From Stappia indica (GTDB lineage: Bacteria > Pseudomonadota > Alphaproteobacteria > Rhizobiales > Stappiaceae): a stretch of DNA of 64,000 nucleotides. The notes below the pieces were generated by a model. That model was not told the origin of the DNA, did no database searches, and saw only the letters and a program-made list of their open reading frames with translations. Position numbers and translations under genes: made by a program. The stretch lies in contig NZ_CP046908.1 of the NCBI RefSeq assembly GCF_009789575.1, forward strand, positions 1,426,001-1,490,000. Direction: 5' to 3'. This document shows, one piece after another, positions 1 to 8,981 of this stretch. Within the stretch, counting starts at the first letter, position 1. Each line of letters begins with the position of its first letter.

Positions 1-306
1 CACCGGCACGCCGAGCGCGGCCTGCAGGTCGCGCTGGAACAGGGAGAGAAAACCGCAATTGGTGGTGATGCCGTCGACCCCGTCGGCGACGAGCTCGCGC
101 CCGGCCGCGATGAAGGCGTCGAGCAGCCCGCTTGCCCCCTGCCGCACCGCCCGGTCGGGCGTCGCATCGCGCACGATGCGGTAATGCACCGGGAACGGCC
201 AGGTCAGCGCATTGCCCATGTCGCCGGGGATGCGGGGAAAGCGCGCCTCCAGCATCAGGATTCCCACCGCCGCGCCGTAAAGCGCCTTGCCGCCACGCAC
301 CGTCAT
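1..306 (-). CDS. Aspartate/glutamate racemase family protein (partial, 3' end outside window)
   Basis: The reading frame begins with ATG at 306 and runs off the left edge without a stop, giving the first 102 residues. The protein begins MTVRGGKALYGAAVGILMLE and contains DGVDGITTNCGFLSLFQ, a run with the cysteine-centred ITTNCGF motif typical of proteins annotated as aspartate/glutamate or hydantoin racemases. Family members invert amino acids or hydantoins with paired cysteines; only the first Cys region is visible here. It is divergent from the FAD oxidoreductase at 515, and the shared intergenic space holds the 440-463 repeat element. With an oxoprolinase and a TRAP transporter nearby, a role in racemising an imported cyclic or D-amino acid is inferred. 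The family call is fairly sure; the substrate is unknown. Confidence 0.72.
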   Translation of the reverse strand, partial: MTVRGGKALYGAAVGILMLEARFPRIPGDMGNALTWPFPVHYRIVRDATPDRAVRQGASGLLDAFIAAGRELVADGVDGITTNCGFLSLFQRDLQAALGVPV

Positions 307-439
307 CTCGTTCCTCCCGAAACGGCGTTGCTGCCCCGCCTGCCGAAAACCCTGCGTCAACCTTGGCAAGAACGCCCCCTGTCCAGGAACTGTGCACCGG
401 AAGGACTGCAATTCAAGGACCTTGCGCAGACTATTGAGG

Positions 440-465
440 ACATTTTGTCGATAAATTGTTGACAA
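440..465. promoter_or_regulatory. Putative operator, copy 1 of a shared 24-bp element
   Basis: Positions 440-463 match 5007-5030 at 23 of 24 bases; the core is TCGATAAATTGTTGAC. Here the element sits inside an imperfect dyad, TTGTC at 445-449 facing GACAA at 461-465, with 8 of 10 positions pairing around centre 455. It lies between the divergent racemase-like gene and the oxidoreductase, about 50 bp upstream of the latter. A second small dyad, TGACA-CT-TGTCA, lies at 481-492. A regulator site is inferred; no cognate regulator gene is in the window. Confidence 0.6.
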
Positions 466-514
466 CAGAACCTGACCCCATGACACTTGTCACAATTGGC
501 CGGGGAGAGGCAGA

Positions 515-1777
515 GTGCAGCAGCACGACAGCGGGCGTTTGCGGATTGTGGTGATCGGCGCGGGGATCGTCGGCGTCAGCGCCGCGCTCCGCCTCCTTGC
601 CGACGGTCATGAGGTCACCCTGCTCGACCGCGCCGGCCCCGGCGAGGGCACGTCCCACGGCAATGGCGGCGTGCTCGCTTCCTGCGCCGTCGTGCCGGTC
701 ACCGTACCCGGCCTGCCGGCCAAGGCGCCGCGCATGCTGATGGACCCGGACAGCCCGCTGTTCCTGCGCTGGTCCTACCTGCCGCGCCTGCTGCCCTGGC
801 TGTCGAAATACCTCTCCCATTGCAACACGGGCGAGACCGAGCGCATCGCCCGCGCGCTGCTGCCCATCGTCGGCAACAGCCTCGAGGAGCACCGATCGCT
901 CGCCGGCGACACGGCGGCCGGACGATGGATCGCCCCGTCCGACTATCTCTACGTCTACCGCGACCGCGCCGCCTTCGAGGGCGACGCCTTCGGCTGGCGG
1001 CTGCGGCGCGAGGCCGGCTTTTCCTGGCAGGAGATGGAAGGCGCCGCGCTCGGTGCCTACGACCCGCTGCTGGGCGAGGCCAACCGCTTCGCCGTCCGCC
1101 TTCTCGATCACGGCGTCATCCGCGATCCGGGCCGCTACGTGAAGGATCTCGCCGCCGAATTCGAGGCGCGCGGCGGCACGCTCCTGCGCGGCGCGCTGCA
1201 GGGCTTCGTGACCGAGAACGGCCGCCTCGCCTCCCTTGCCACCGACGGCGGGCCGCTCGCCTGCGACCGGGCGGTGCTGGCGACCGGCGTGTGGTCGGGG
1301 CCGCTGGCCGACCAGCTCGGCATTTCCGTGCCGCTGGAGAGCGAGCGCGGCTACCATCTGGAGCTGGAGGCGCCGAGCGCGATGCCGCGCGCGCCCTTCA
1401 TGTTCGCCTCCGCGAAATTCGTCGCAACGCCGCTCGACGGGCGCATCCGCCTTGCCGGCGTCGTCGAGTTCGGCGGCCTTGCCGCGGGACCGGCAAAGGC
1501 GCCGTTCGAGCTTCTGGAGCGCCAGCTGCGCCGGGCCATGCCCGCGCTGCGCTGGGACGCCACGCGCCAATGGATGGGTCACCGGCCGGCGCCGGCCGAT
1601 TCCATCCCCGTGATCGGGCCGTCGCCGGCATGCGGCGACGTCCTGATGGCTTTCGGCCACCATCATATCGGCCTGACCGGCGGTCCCAGGACCGGTCGCC
1701 TCGTCGCCGACATGATCGCCGGCCGCAAGCCGAATATCGACCCCGCCCCCTATTCGCCTGCCCGTTTCGCTGTCTAG
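515..1777 (+). CDS. FAD-dependent D-amino-acid dehydrogenase-like oxidoreductase (DadA family)
   Basis: A 420-residue protein with an N-terminal Rossmann dinucleotide-binding motif (IVVIGAGIVGVSAALRL, residues about 10-26) and the family C-terminal block HRPAPADSIPVIGP followed by GHHHIGLTGGP near residue 375-390, where DadA/glycine-oxidase members contact FAD. Such enzymes oxidise D-amino or secondary amino acids to imino acids and pass electrons to the respiratory chain or oxygen. The length matches DadA (about 410-435). It is first in a run of co-directional genes (oxidoreductase, TRAP transporter, oxoprolinase). Together with the divergent racemase this suggests oxidation of an imported D-amino acid or cyclic imino acid. 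The exact substrate cannot be read from sequence. Confidence 0.82.
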   Translation: MQQHDSGRLRIVVIGAGIVGVSAALRLLADGHEVTLLDRAGPGEGTSHGNGGVLASCAVVPVTVPGLPAKAPRMLMDPDSPLFLRWSYLPRLLPWLSKYLSHCNTGETERIARALLPIVGNSLEEHRSLAGDTAAGRWIAPSDYLYVYRDRAAFEGDAFGWRLRREAGFSWQEMEGAALGAYDPLLGEANRFAVRLLDHGVIRDPGRYVKDLAAEFEARGGTLLRGALQGFVTENGRLASLATDGGPLACDRAVLATGVWSGPLADQLGISVPLESERGYHLELEAPSAMPRAPFMFASAKFVATPLDGRIRLAGVVEFGGLAAGPAKAPFELLERQLRRAMPALRWDATRQWMGHRPAPADSIPVIGPSPACGDVLMAFGHHHIGLTGGPRTGRLVADMIAGRKPNIDPAPYSPARFAV

Positions 1778-1875
1778 AGTGAGGCATTGGGCACTGGGCT
1801 GCGGGAACACCGACCAGAGACCTGGAGTGCCGCGAGATCCGGAACAATCGGATCCCGGCCGATGGAGGACCGAAC

Positions 1876-2865
1876 ATGACTGACCTGCTGAAGAGCACCA
1901 CCGGCATCGTAACCGCGGCGCTTCTTGCCGCCGCAGCCGCCTCCCCGGCGCTTGCCGCCGAGAAGTGGGACATGCCGCTCGCCTATCCGGCGACCAACTT
2001 CCATTCCGAGAACGCGGCCGCCTTCGCCGCCTGCGTCACGTCGGGCAGCGGCGGCGAGATCGAGATCGTCACGCATCCGGGCGGCTCGCTGTTCGGCGGC
2101 GCCGACATCAAGCGCGCCGTGCAGACCGGCCAGGTGCCGATCGGCGAGCGCCTGCTCTCCGCCCATGCCAACGAGGACGCGATCTTCGGCGTCGACAGCA
2201 TTCCCTTCCTCGCCACCTCCTTCGACGATTCGGTGAAGCTGTGGACCGCCGCCGAGGGCGCGGTGGAAGAGGCGCTGGACGGCCAGAACCTCGTCCTTCT
2301 CTACAGCGTGCCGTGGCCGCCGCAGGGCCTGTACTTCAACAAGGAAGTCAATTCCGGCTCCGACATGAAGGGCATCAAGTTCCGCGCCTACAACGCCGCC
2401 ACCGCCAAGCTCGCCGAGCTGACCGGCATGCTCCCGGTGCAGATCGAGGCCGCCGAGGTCTCCCAGGCCTTCGCCACCGGCGTTGCCGAATCGATGATCT
2501 CCTCCGGCGCCACCGGCTACGACAGCAAGCTGTGGGAGAACGTCTCGCACTTCTACGAGGTCGACGCCTGGCTGCCGCGCAACTCGGTGATGGTCAACAA
2601 GGACACCTGGGCCGGCCTGTCGGACGACATGAAGAAGGTCTTCACCGACTGCGCCGCCAAGGCCGAGGCCGACGGCCTGCAGAAGGCCAAGGACTACACC
2701 AAGCTGACGCTGGACGGCCTGGCCTCCAACGGCATGAAGGTGCTGAAGCCCAGCGACCAGCTCAAGGCCGACCTGGCGGTCGTTGGCGAGGCCATGACCG
2801 ACGAGTGGCTGAAGGCTGCCGGCGACAAGGGCAAGGCCATCGTCGACGCCTACAAGGCCAACTGA
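1876..2865 (+). CDS. dctP: TRAP transporter solute-binding protein (DctP family)
   Basis: A 329-residue periplasmic protein with a clear signal peptide (hydrophobic VTAALLAAAAASPALA, cleavage probably after ALA near residue 27). The block DMKGIKFRAYNA around residues 163-174 carries the arginine that, in characterised TRAP binding proteins, pairs with the ligand carboxylate. The family captures organic or amino acids in the periplasm and delivers them to the DctQ/DctM membrane pair. The start has GGAGGACCGAAC just upstream. A 223-bp gap with a strong hairpin separates it from dctQ, as expected if the binding protein is made in excess. The ligand is unknown; the flanking oxidoreductase and oxoprolinase suggest a carboxylated amino acid or lactam. 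Confidence 0.9.
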   Translation: MTDLLKSTTGIVTAALLAAAAASPALAAEKWDMPLAYPATNFHSENAAAFAACVTSGSGGEIEIVTHPGGSLFGGADIKRAVQTGQVPIGERLLSAHANEDAIFGVDSIPFLATSFDDSVKLWTAAEGAVEEALDGQNLVLLYSVPWPPQGLYFNKEVNSGSDMKGIKFRAYNAATAKLAELTGMLPVQIEAAEVSQAFATGVAESMISSGATGYDSKLWENVSHFYEVDAWLPRNSVMVNKDTWAGLSDDMKKVFTDCAAKAEADGLQKAKDYTKLTLDGLASNGMKVLKPSDQLKADLAVVGEAMTDEWLKAAGDKGKAIVDAYKAN

Positions 2866-3005
2866 GCGGCGGGATCTCCCGCCTCCGTCACCGACGGTTC
2901 GGGCGCGCCGCCCTGCGGCAGGCGCGCCGGGTCTGCCGCAGTCTCCCGATCGCGGCAGAACGCCGTCCCTGACAGCCGGGCTTCCGCCCGTGCCGGCCTG
3001 CCGGC

Positions 3006-3048
3006 CTGCCGGCTGCCGGACCGCTCCTTGCGGCCCGGCAGCCGGCAG
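3006..3048 (+). promoter_or_regulatory. Intercistronic stem-loop between dctP and dctQ
   Basis: CTGCCGGCTGCCGG (3006-3019) is perfectly complementary to CCGGCAGCCGGCAG (3035-3048), a 14-bp GC-only stem with a 15-nt loop that can itself fold (CCGC/GCGG). No U-tract follows, so it is more likely an mRNA-stabilising or processing hairpin than a terminator. It would raise binding-protein yield over the membrane subunits. Confidence 0.6.
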
Positions 3049-3088
3049 TCGCGCCGTGGCCGGTCCGAGACACACACGGAACACGACC

Positions 3089-3622
3089 ATGATCGCATTC
3101 GGGCGCGGACTTCGCCGCCTTCTGGACGGTCTGTATCTGGCCGGCGGCATGCTCGCCGCGCTGGCGCTGGTCTCCATCCTCGCCATCATCGTGGCGCAGA
3201 TGGTTGCCCGCTGGACCGGCCTCATCTTCCCGGGCGCTGCCAGCTATGCCGGCTACGCCATGGCCTCGGCCTCCTTCTTCGCCTTCGCCCACGCGCTCAA
3301 CCGCGGCGCCCATATCCGCGTCAGCATCCTGCTCAACGCGCTCGGCAGCCGCCGCCGCTGGCTCGAGGTCTGGTGCTTCGGCATCGGCGCCGCCCTCACC
3401 TGGTACCTGTCCTACTACGCGATCAAGGCCGTCTACTGGTCGCACAAGCTGCATGACGTCAGCCAGGGCCAGGACGCCACACCCCTTTGGATCCCCCAGT
3501 CGGCCATGGCCGCCGGCGCGGTCCTTCTCGCCATCGCCATGACGGATCACCTGGTCCGCGTTCTCGTCCTCGGCTCGTCGGGCATCGTCGCCGACACGGT
3601 CGAACAGAGCCACGGGGAGTAA
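3089..3622 (+). CDS. dctQ: TRAP transporter small permease subunit (DctQ family)
   Basis: A 177-residue integral membrane protein. ATG at 3089 is chosen because the longer open frame upstream is GC-rich, arginine/proline-rich read-through of the hairpin region. Hydrophobic segments are visible at about residues 15-40 (YLAGGMLAALALVSILAIIV), 50-70, 90-115 and 130-160, matching the four-helix DctQ plan. The family partners with DctM to form the sodium-coupled transporter that accepts solute from DctP. It lies 6 bp before dctM, so the two are almost certainly co-translated. Confidence 0.88.
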   Translation: MIAFGRGLRRLLDGLYLAGGMLAALALVSILAIIVAQMVARWTGLIFPGAASYAGYAMASASFFAFAHALNRGAHIRVSILLNALGSRRRWLEVWCFGIGAALTWYLSYYAIKAVYWSHKLHDVSQGQDATPLWIPQSAMAAGAVLLAIAMTDHLVRVLVLGSSGIVADTVEQSHGE

Positions 3623-3628
3623 GCCGCC

Positions 3629-4936
3629 ATGGAAACCTTCGCTCCCATCATTCTCTTCCTCTTCGTGCTGTTCCTGCTGCTGGGCACCGGCGTATGGGTC
3701 GGCCTTGCCCTGCTCGGCGTCGCCTTCGTCGGCATGGAGCTGTTCACCTCGCGCCCGGCGGGCGACGCCATGATCACGGTGATCTGGGCCGCCTCCTCGT
3801 CCTGGACGCTGACCGCCCTGCCGCTGTTCATCTGGATGGGCGAGATCCTCTACCGAACGCGCCTGTCGGAAGACATGTTCCGCGGCCTTGCCCCGTGGAT
3901 GGCCCGCCTGCCCGGCGGCCTGCTGCACACCAACGTGGTCGGCTGCACGGTCTTTGCCGCCGTCTCCGGCTCCTCCGCCGCCACCCTGACGACGGTCGGC
4001 AAGATGTCGGTGCCGGAACTGCGCAAGCGCGACTATCCGGAAAAGATGGTGATCGGCACGCTGGCGGGCGCCGCCACCCTCGGCCTGATGATCCCGCCCT
4101 CGCTGACGCTGATCGTCTACGGCGTCACCATCAACGAATCCATCACCAAGCTGTTCATGGCCGGCATCCTGCCGGGCCTGGTGCTGGCCAGCCTGTTCAT
4201 GGGCTATATCGCGGTCTACGCGAAGGTCTCGAAGGACTACAAGCCGCAGCCCGAGCCGCAGATGAGCTTCCGCGAAAAGCTCGCCAACTCGCGCTTCCTG
4301 CTGCCGGTGATCGCGCTGATCATCGTCGTCATCGGCTCGATGTATACCGGCCTTGCCACCGCCACCGAGGCCGCGGCCCTCGGCGTCATCGGTTCGCTGC
4401 TGCTTGCCGCCGGCCAGGGCTCGCTCACCTGGAAGACCTTCGGCGAGAGCCTGATGGGCGCCACCCGCACCTCGGCGATGGTGGCGCTGATCCTCGCCGG
4501 CGCCGCCTTCCTGTCGCTGTCCATGGGCTTCACCGGCCTGCCGCGCGCACTGGCCGCCTGGATCGCCGACATGCAGCTCTCGCGCTTCGAGCTGCTGATG
4601 GCGCTGCTGGTCTTCTACATCGTCATCGGCTGCTTCCTGGACGGCATCTCCTCCGTGGTGCTGACCATGGCGGTGGTCGAGCCGATGATCCGCGCCGCCG
4701 GCATCGACGCCATCTGGTTCGGCATCTTCGTCGTGGTGGTCGTGGAGATGGCGCAGATCACGCCGCCCATCGGCTTCAACCTGTTCGTGCTGCAGGGCAT
4801 GACGCGGCACGAGATGACCTATATCGCCCGCGCCGCCCTGCCGATGTTCGCGCTGATGGTGGTGATGGTGTTCATCCTGATCGCCTTCCCGGAGCTGGCG
4901 ACCTGGCTGCCCGAGAACATGCGCAACCGGCCGTAA
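3629..4936 (+). CDS. dctM: TRAP transporter large permease subunit (DctM family)
   Basis: A 435-residue polytopic membrane protein with about a dozen hydrophobic segments. The family blocks AAVSGSSAATLTTVGKM (about residues 110-126) and GLMIPPSLTLIVYGV (about 152-166) are diagnostic of DctM, as is TPPIGFNLFVLQGM near residue 378-391. It catalyses the sodium-driven transport step for the solute delivered by DctP. GGGGAG at 3614-3619 supplies a ribosome site ahead of the ATG. A hairpin follows at 4956-4988. Confidence 0.93.
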   Translation: METFAPIILFLFVLFLLLGTGVWVGLALLGVAFVGMELFTSRPAGDAMITVIWAASSSWTLTALPLFIWMGEILYRTRLSEDMFRGLAPWMARLPGGLLHTNVVGCTVFAAVSGSSAATLTTVGKMSVPELRKRDYPEKMVIGTLAGAATLGLMIPPSLTLIVYGVTINESITKLFMAGILPGLVLASLFMGYIAVYAKVSKDYKPQPEPQMSFREKLANSRFLLPVIALIIVVIGSMYTGLATATEAAALGVIGSLLLAAGQGSLTWKTFGESLMGATRTSAMVALILAGAAFLSLSMGFTGLPRALAAWIADMQLSRFELLMALLVFYIVIGCFLDGISSVVLTMAVVEPMIRAAGIDAIWFGIFVVVVVEMAQITPPIGFNLFVLQGMTRHEMTYIARAALPMFALMVVMVFILIAFPELATWLPENMRNRP

Positions 4937-4955
4937 GGTGCGGCTTCGCAAGGAC

Positions 4956-4988
4956 TTCCCTCGCCCGCCCCGTTTGCGGGCGAGGGAA
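4956..4988 (+). terminator. Hairpin after dctM
   Basis: TTCCCTCGCCCGC (4956-4968) pairs perfectly with GCGGGCGAGGGAA (4976-4988) across a 7-nt loop. There is no downstream T-run on the plus strand, so it could be a weak terminator, an attenuator before the oxoprolinase gene, or an mRNA 3'-end stabiliser. Confidence 0.5.
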
Positions 4989-5006
4989 ATTGCAAAAACA
5001 ACATTG

Positions 5007-5030
5007 ACATTTTCTCGATAAATTGTTGAC
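5007..5030. promoter_or_regulatory. Putative operator, copy 2 of a shared 24-bp element
   Basis: This segment matches 440-463 with a single mismatch (C for G at the eighth base). It lies about 73 bp upstream of the oxoprolinase start, after the dctM hairpin. Its outer dyad is less perfect than in copy 1. The position suggests that the oxoprolinase has its own promoter under the same control as the oxidoreductase/TRAP unit. Confidence 0.6.
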
Positions 5031-5103
5031 GTAGCGCCAATCCAATAACCGGCTCCCCGCGCAAAGCGGACGGCGGCCGGACCGACCAGCGGAGAAACGC
5101 ATC

Positions 5104-8100
5104 ATGACGAGCGGCAAGTGGGACTTCTGGATCGATCGCGGCGGCACCTTCACCGACATCGTCGCCCGTGATCCCGAGGGCGGCATCCGCGCCCACAAGG
5201 TCCTGTCGGAGAACCCGGAAGCCTATCGCGACGCCGCCATCCAGGGCATCCGCGAGCTGATGGGCGTCGCCTCCGGCGAGCGCATCCCGGCCGAGCGCAT
5301 CGCCACCGTCAAGATGGGCACCACCGTCGCCACCAATGCACTGCTGGAGCGCAAGGGCGACCGCACCCTGCTGGTCACCACCCGCGGCTTCCACGATGCG
5401 CTGGAGATCGGCTACCAGGCCCGGCCCGACATCTTCGCCAAGGAGATCGTCAAGCCGGAACTGCTTTACGAGCGCGTCGTCGAGGTCGCCGAGCGCGTGC
5501 GCGCCGACGGCACCATCGAGGCCGAGCCGGACCTCACTGAGGTCGAGCGCGACCTCAAGGCCGCCTATGACAGCGGCATCCGCTCAGCCGCCATCGTCTT
5601 CATGCACGCCTACGCCTTCCCCGAGCACGAGAAGAAGGTCGCCGAGATCGCCCGCAAGGTCGGCTTCCCGCAGGTCTCCGTCAGCCACGAGGTCTCGCCG
5701 CTGATGAAGCTGGTCGGGCGCGGCGACACCACCGTGGTCGATGCCTATCTCTCGCCGATCCTGCGCCGCTATGTCGAGCAGGTGGCGAGCGAGCTGCAGA
5801 TCGAGGGCACCGACTGCCGGCTGATGTTCATGCAGTCTTCCGGCGGCCTCACCGCCGCCGACCTCTTCCAGGGCAAGGACGCGATTCTCTCCGGTCCCGC
5901 CGGCGGCGTCGTCGGCGCCATCGAGACCTCGAAGATGGCCGGCTTCGATGCGGTCATCGGCTTCGACATGGGCGGCACCTCCACGGACGTCTCCCATTAC
6001 AACGGCGAATACGAGCGCGCCTTCGAGACCGAGGTGGCGGGCGTGCGCATGCGCGCGCCGATGATGATGATCCACACGGTCGCGGCCGGCGGCGGCTCGA
6101 TCCTCCACTACAAGGACGGCCGCTTCCAGGTCGGCCCGGATTCGGCCGGCGCCAATCCCGGCCCCGCCTGCTACCGCCGCGGCGGCCCGCTCGCCGTCAC
6201 CGATGCCAACGTCATGGTCGGCAAGCTGCGCCCCGACTTCTTCCCGAAGATCTTCGGACCGGGGCGCGACGAGCCGCTCGACCGCGATGCGGTGGTGGCG
6301 AAGTTCGAGGAAATGGCCGCCCGCATCGGCGACGGCCGCTCGGCCGCCGAGGTCGCCGACGGCTTCCTGAAGATCGCCGTCGAGAACATGGCCAACGCCA
6401 TCAAGAAGATCTCCGTCCAGCGCGGCTACGACGTCACCGAATATGCGCTGACCTGCTTCGGCGGCGCCGGCGGCCAGCACGCCTGCTCGGTCGCCGACAG
6501 CCTCGGCATGACCACGGTGATCGTCCACCCGCTGTCGGGCATCCTGTCCGCCTACGGCATGGGCCTTGCCGACATCCGCGCCACCCGCCAGCAGGCGGTC
6601 GTGCGCCGTCTCGAGCCGGCGATGCTGGACGACCTTCAGGCTCTTGCCGACCGCCTGTCGGCCGAGACCCGCACCGAGGTCGCCGGCCAGGGCGTCGCGG
6701 ATGCCGGGATCCGCAACCTGCCGCGCGCCCTGCTGCGCTATGAGGGCACGGACACGCCGATCCCGGTCGCCTATGTCGCCGGCGACATCGACGCCATGGT
6801 CGGCGCCTTCGCCGATGCGCACCGCGCCCAGTTCGGCTTCGTCTACGAGAACAAGCCGATCGTCGTGGAAGCGCTCGAGGTGGAATCCGTCGGCGGCGGC
6901 TCCGGCATCGACGAGCCGGACCTGCCGGTCGTCTCCGGCACGCCAGAGCCGGCCGACACCGGCGCCATCTTCGCCGAGGGCGAGTGGCGCGAGGCGGGCT
7001 TCTTCGCCCGTGCCGGCCTCAAGCCCGGCCACAGGCTCTCCGGCCCCGCGCTCATCGTCGAGCCGCACCAGACCATCGTCGTGGAGCCGGGCTGGCAGGC
7101 GGAAATCACCGCCAAGGACCATGTCGTCCTGCGCCGCGTCGAAAAGCTCGCCCGCGCCGAGGCCATCGGCACCAAGGCCGACCCGGTCATGCTCGAGGTC
7201 TTCAACAACCTCTTCATGTCCATCGCCGAGCAGATGGGCGTGACGCTGCAGAACACCGCCTATTCGGTGAACGTCAAGGAGCGGCTCGACTTCTCCTGCG
7301 CGGTCTTCGACGCCTCCGGCGCGCTGGTCGCCAATGCCCCGCACATGCCGGTGCATCTGGGTTCCATGGACCGCTCCGTCGAGACGGTGATCAAGCTCAA
7401 CGCCGGCCAGATCCGCCCCGGAGACGTCTTCGCGCTCAACGCCCCCTATAACGGCGGCACCCACCTGCCGGACATCACCGTCGTCTCGCCGGTCTTCGAC
7501 GATGCGGGCAAGGAGATCCTGTTCTGGGCGGCAAGCCGCGGCCACCATGCCGATGTCGGCGGCTCGGCCCCCGGCTCCATGACCCCGCGCGCCACCACGG
7601 TGGACGAGGAAGGCGTGCTGATCGACAACTTCAAGCTCGTCGATCAGGGCCGTTTCCGCGAGGAAGAGCTGGTCGAGGTCCTCACCGACCATCCCTGGCC
7701 GGTGCGCAACGTCACGCAGAACGTCGCCGACCTGAAGGCGCAGATCGCCGCCAACGAGAAGGGCGTGCAGGAGTTGCGCAAGATGGTCTCCCACTTCGGC
7801 CTCGAAGTGGTGCAGGCCTATATGGGCCACGTCCAGGACAATGCCGAGGAGAGCGTGCGCCGGGTCATCGAGGCGCTGACCGACAGCGAGTACGAGTACC
7901 CGACCGACCAGGGCTCGGTGATCCGCGTCCGGATCACCGTCGACAAGGCGAAGCGCGAGGCGACCGTCGACTTCACCGGCACCAGCGACGTGAAGCCGAA
8001 CAACTTCAACGCGCCCGAGCCCGTCACCCGCGCGGCCGTGCTCTACTGCTTCCGCGTCATGGTCGAGGGCCACATCCCGATGAACGCGGGCTGCCTGCGG

Positions 8101-8706
8101 CCGATCCACATCGTCATTCCCGACGGCTGCATGCTGAAGCCGGCCTACCCGGCCGCCGTCGTCGCCGGCAATGTGGAGACCAGCCAGCACGTCACCAACG
8201 CCCTGTTCGGCGCGCTGGGAGCCATGGCCAACAGCCAGGGCTCGATGAACAACCTGACCTTCGGCAACGCCACCTACCAGTACTACGAGACCCTGTGCTC
8301 CGGCTCGCCCGCCGGTCCCGGCTTCAACGGCACCGACGGCGTCCATGTGCACATGACCAACTCGCGCCTCACCGATCCGGAGGTGCTGGAATTCCGCTAT
8401 CCGGTGCTGCTGGAGGACTTCCACATCCGCGAGGGCTCGGGCGGCACGGGCAAGTGGCATGCCGGCAACGGCACCAAACGCACCATCCGCTTCCTGGAGG
8501 AGATGGAACTGGCGATCCTGTCGTCCCACCGCACCATCGCCCCGAAGGGCGGCGACGGCGGCGGCGATGGTCAGCTCGGCAAGACCCTGGTGCGCCGTCT
8601 CGGCGGCAGCATTGAGGAACTCGCCGGCTGCGACCAGACGGTGCTGAAGGCGGGCGAGGCGGTCACCGTCATCACCCCGACCGCCGGCGGCTGGGGCAAG
8701 GCCTGA
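5104..8706 (+). CDS. Fused hydantoinase A/B, 5-oxoprolinase-type ATP-dependent amidohydrolase
   Basis: A 1200-residue protein that joins two domains often encoded separately. The HyuA part has an N-terminal phosphate-binding block, [15 protein letters not shown] (residues about 10-24), and a second ASKHA-type block, [12 protein letters not shown] (about 286-297). The HyuB part starts near residue 692 with [17 protein letters not shown] and contains [13 protein letters not shown] and [13 protein letters not shown]. The family opens 5-oxoproline or hydantoins with ATP hydrolysis; the fused form is the length of OplAH-type 5-oxoprolinases. The start is preceded by GGAGAAACGCATC. It is last in the locus, after its own copy of the operator. 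5-oxoproline is the first-guess substrate, but N-methylhydantoin or a related lactam fits equally well. Confidence 0.88.
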   Translation: MTSGKWDFWIDRGGTFTDIVARDPEGGIRAHKVLSENPEAYRDAAIQGIRELMGVASGERIPAERIATVKMGTTVATNALLERKGDRTLLVTTRGFHDALEIGYQARPDIFAKEIVKPELLYERVVEVAERVRADGTIEAEPDLTEVERDLKAAYDSGIRSAAIVFMHAYAFPEHEKKVAEIARKVGFPQVSVSHEVSPLMKLVGRGDTTVVDAYLSPILRRYVEQVASELQIEGTDCRLMFMQSSGGLTAADLFQGKDAILSGPAGGVVGAIETSKMAGFDAVIGFDMGGTSTDVSHYNGEYERAFETEVAGVRMRAPMMMIHTVAAGGGSILHYKDGRFQVGPDSAGANPGPACYRRGGPLAVTDANVMVGKLRPDFFPKIFGPGRDEPLDRDAVVAKFEEMAARIGDGRSAAEVADGFLKIAVENMANAIKKISVQRGYDVTEYALTCFGGAGGQHACSVADSLGMTTVIVHPLSGILSAYGMGLADIRATRQQAVVRRLEPAMLDDLQALADRLSAETRTEVAGQGVADAGIRNLPRALLRYEGTDTPIPVAYVAGDIDAMVGAFADAHRAQFGFVYENKPIVVEALEVESVGGGSGIDEPDLPVVSGTPEPADTGAIFAEGEWREAGFFARAGLKPGHRLSGPALIVEPHQTIVVEPGWQAEITAKDHVVLRRVEKLARAEAIGTKADPVMLEVFNNLFMSIAEQMGVTLQNTAYSVNVKERLDFSCAVFDASGALVANAPHMPVHLGSMDRSVETVIKLNAGQIRPGDVFALNAPYNGGTHLPDITVVSPVFDDAGKEILFWAASRGHHADVGGSAPGSMTPRATTVDEEGVLIDNFKLVDQGRFREEELVEVLTDHPWPVRNVTQNVADLKAQIAANEKGVQELRKMVSHFGLEVVQAYMGHVQDNAEESVRRVIEALTDSEYEYPTDQGSVIRVRITVDKAKREATVDFTGTSDVKPNNFNAPEPVTRAAVLYCFRVMVEGHIPMNAGCLRPIHIVIPDGCMLKPAYPAAVVAGNVETSQHVTNALFGALGAMANSQGSMNNLTFGNATYQYYETLCSGSPAGPGFNGTDGVHVHMTNSRLTDPEVLEFRYPVLLEDFHIREGSGGTGKWHAGNGTKRTIRFLEEMELAILSSHRTIAPKGGDGGGDGQLGKTLVRRLGGSIEELAGCDQTVLKAGEAVTVITPTAGGWGKA

Positions 8707-8745
8707 CACCGGCGGACGTCCCCCGCACCATCCGAACACCACCTG

Positions 8746-8770
8746 ACGGCCGCGCCCATGGCGCGGCCGT
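8746..8770 (+). terminator. Hairpin after the oxoprolinase gene
   Basis: ACGGCCGCGCC (8746-8756) and GGCGCGGCCGT (8760-8770) form a perfect 11-bp stem with a 3-nt loop, 40 bp beyond the stop. Only a short T-containing stretch follows, so termination is probable but not strongly marked. Confidence 0.55.
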
Positions 8771-8981
8771 CTTGGCATCCGGCACCACTGCCGAATTCCG
8801 TCGAATTTTATTCAAATTTAGCCGTTGCGACTCAGAGGAAACTAAGTATTCAATTCAAACAAATCTCGAAGTGATCTGACTTTACGTGTCTCGCATCAGG
8901 AAAATTTAAGAGCTTACGCAGCCTGATGGAGGCGCGACCCTTGCTGTTGGTCGTTCTTTCATTCGTCGAGGAATTCCTGCA

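Noticed and set aside
2888-4951. 687-codon open frame on the minus strand opposite dctQ and dctM
   Set aside because: Its product is a His/Asp/Gly/Arg-rich string without domains, while the plus strand encodes textbook TRAP subunits. Long antisense frames are expected from GC-rich third positions.
5584-8778. 1064-codon open frame antisense to the oxoprolinase gene
   Set aside because: Same composition artefact; no motif, no ribosome site, and the opposite strand is clearly coding.
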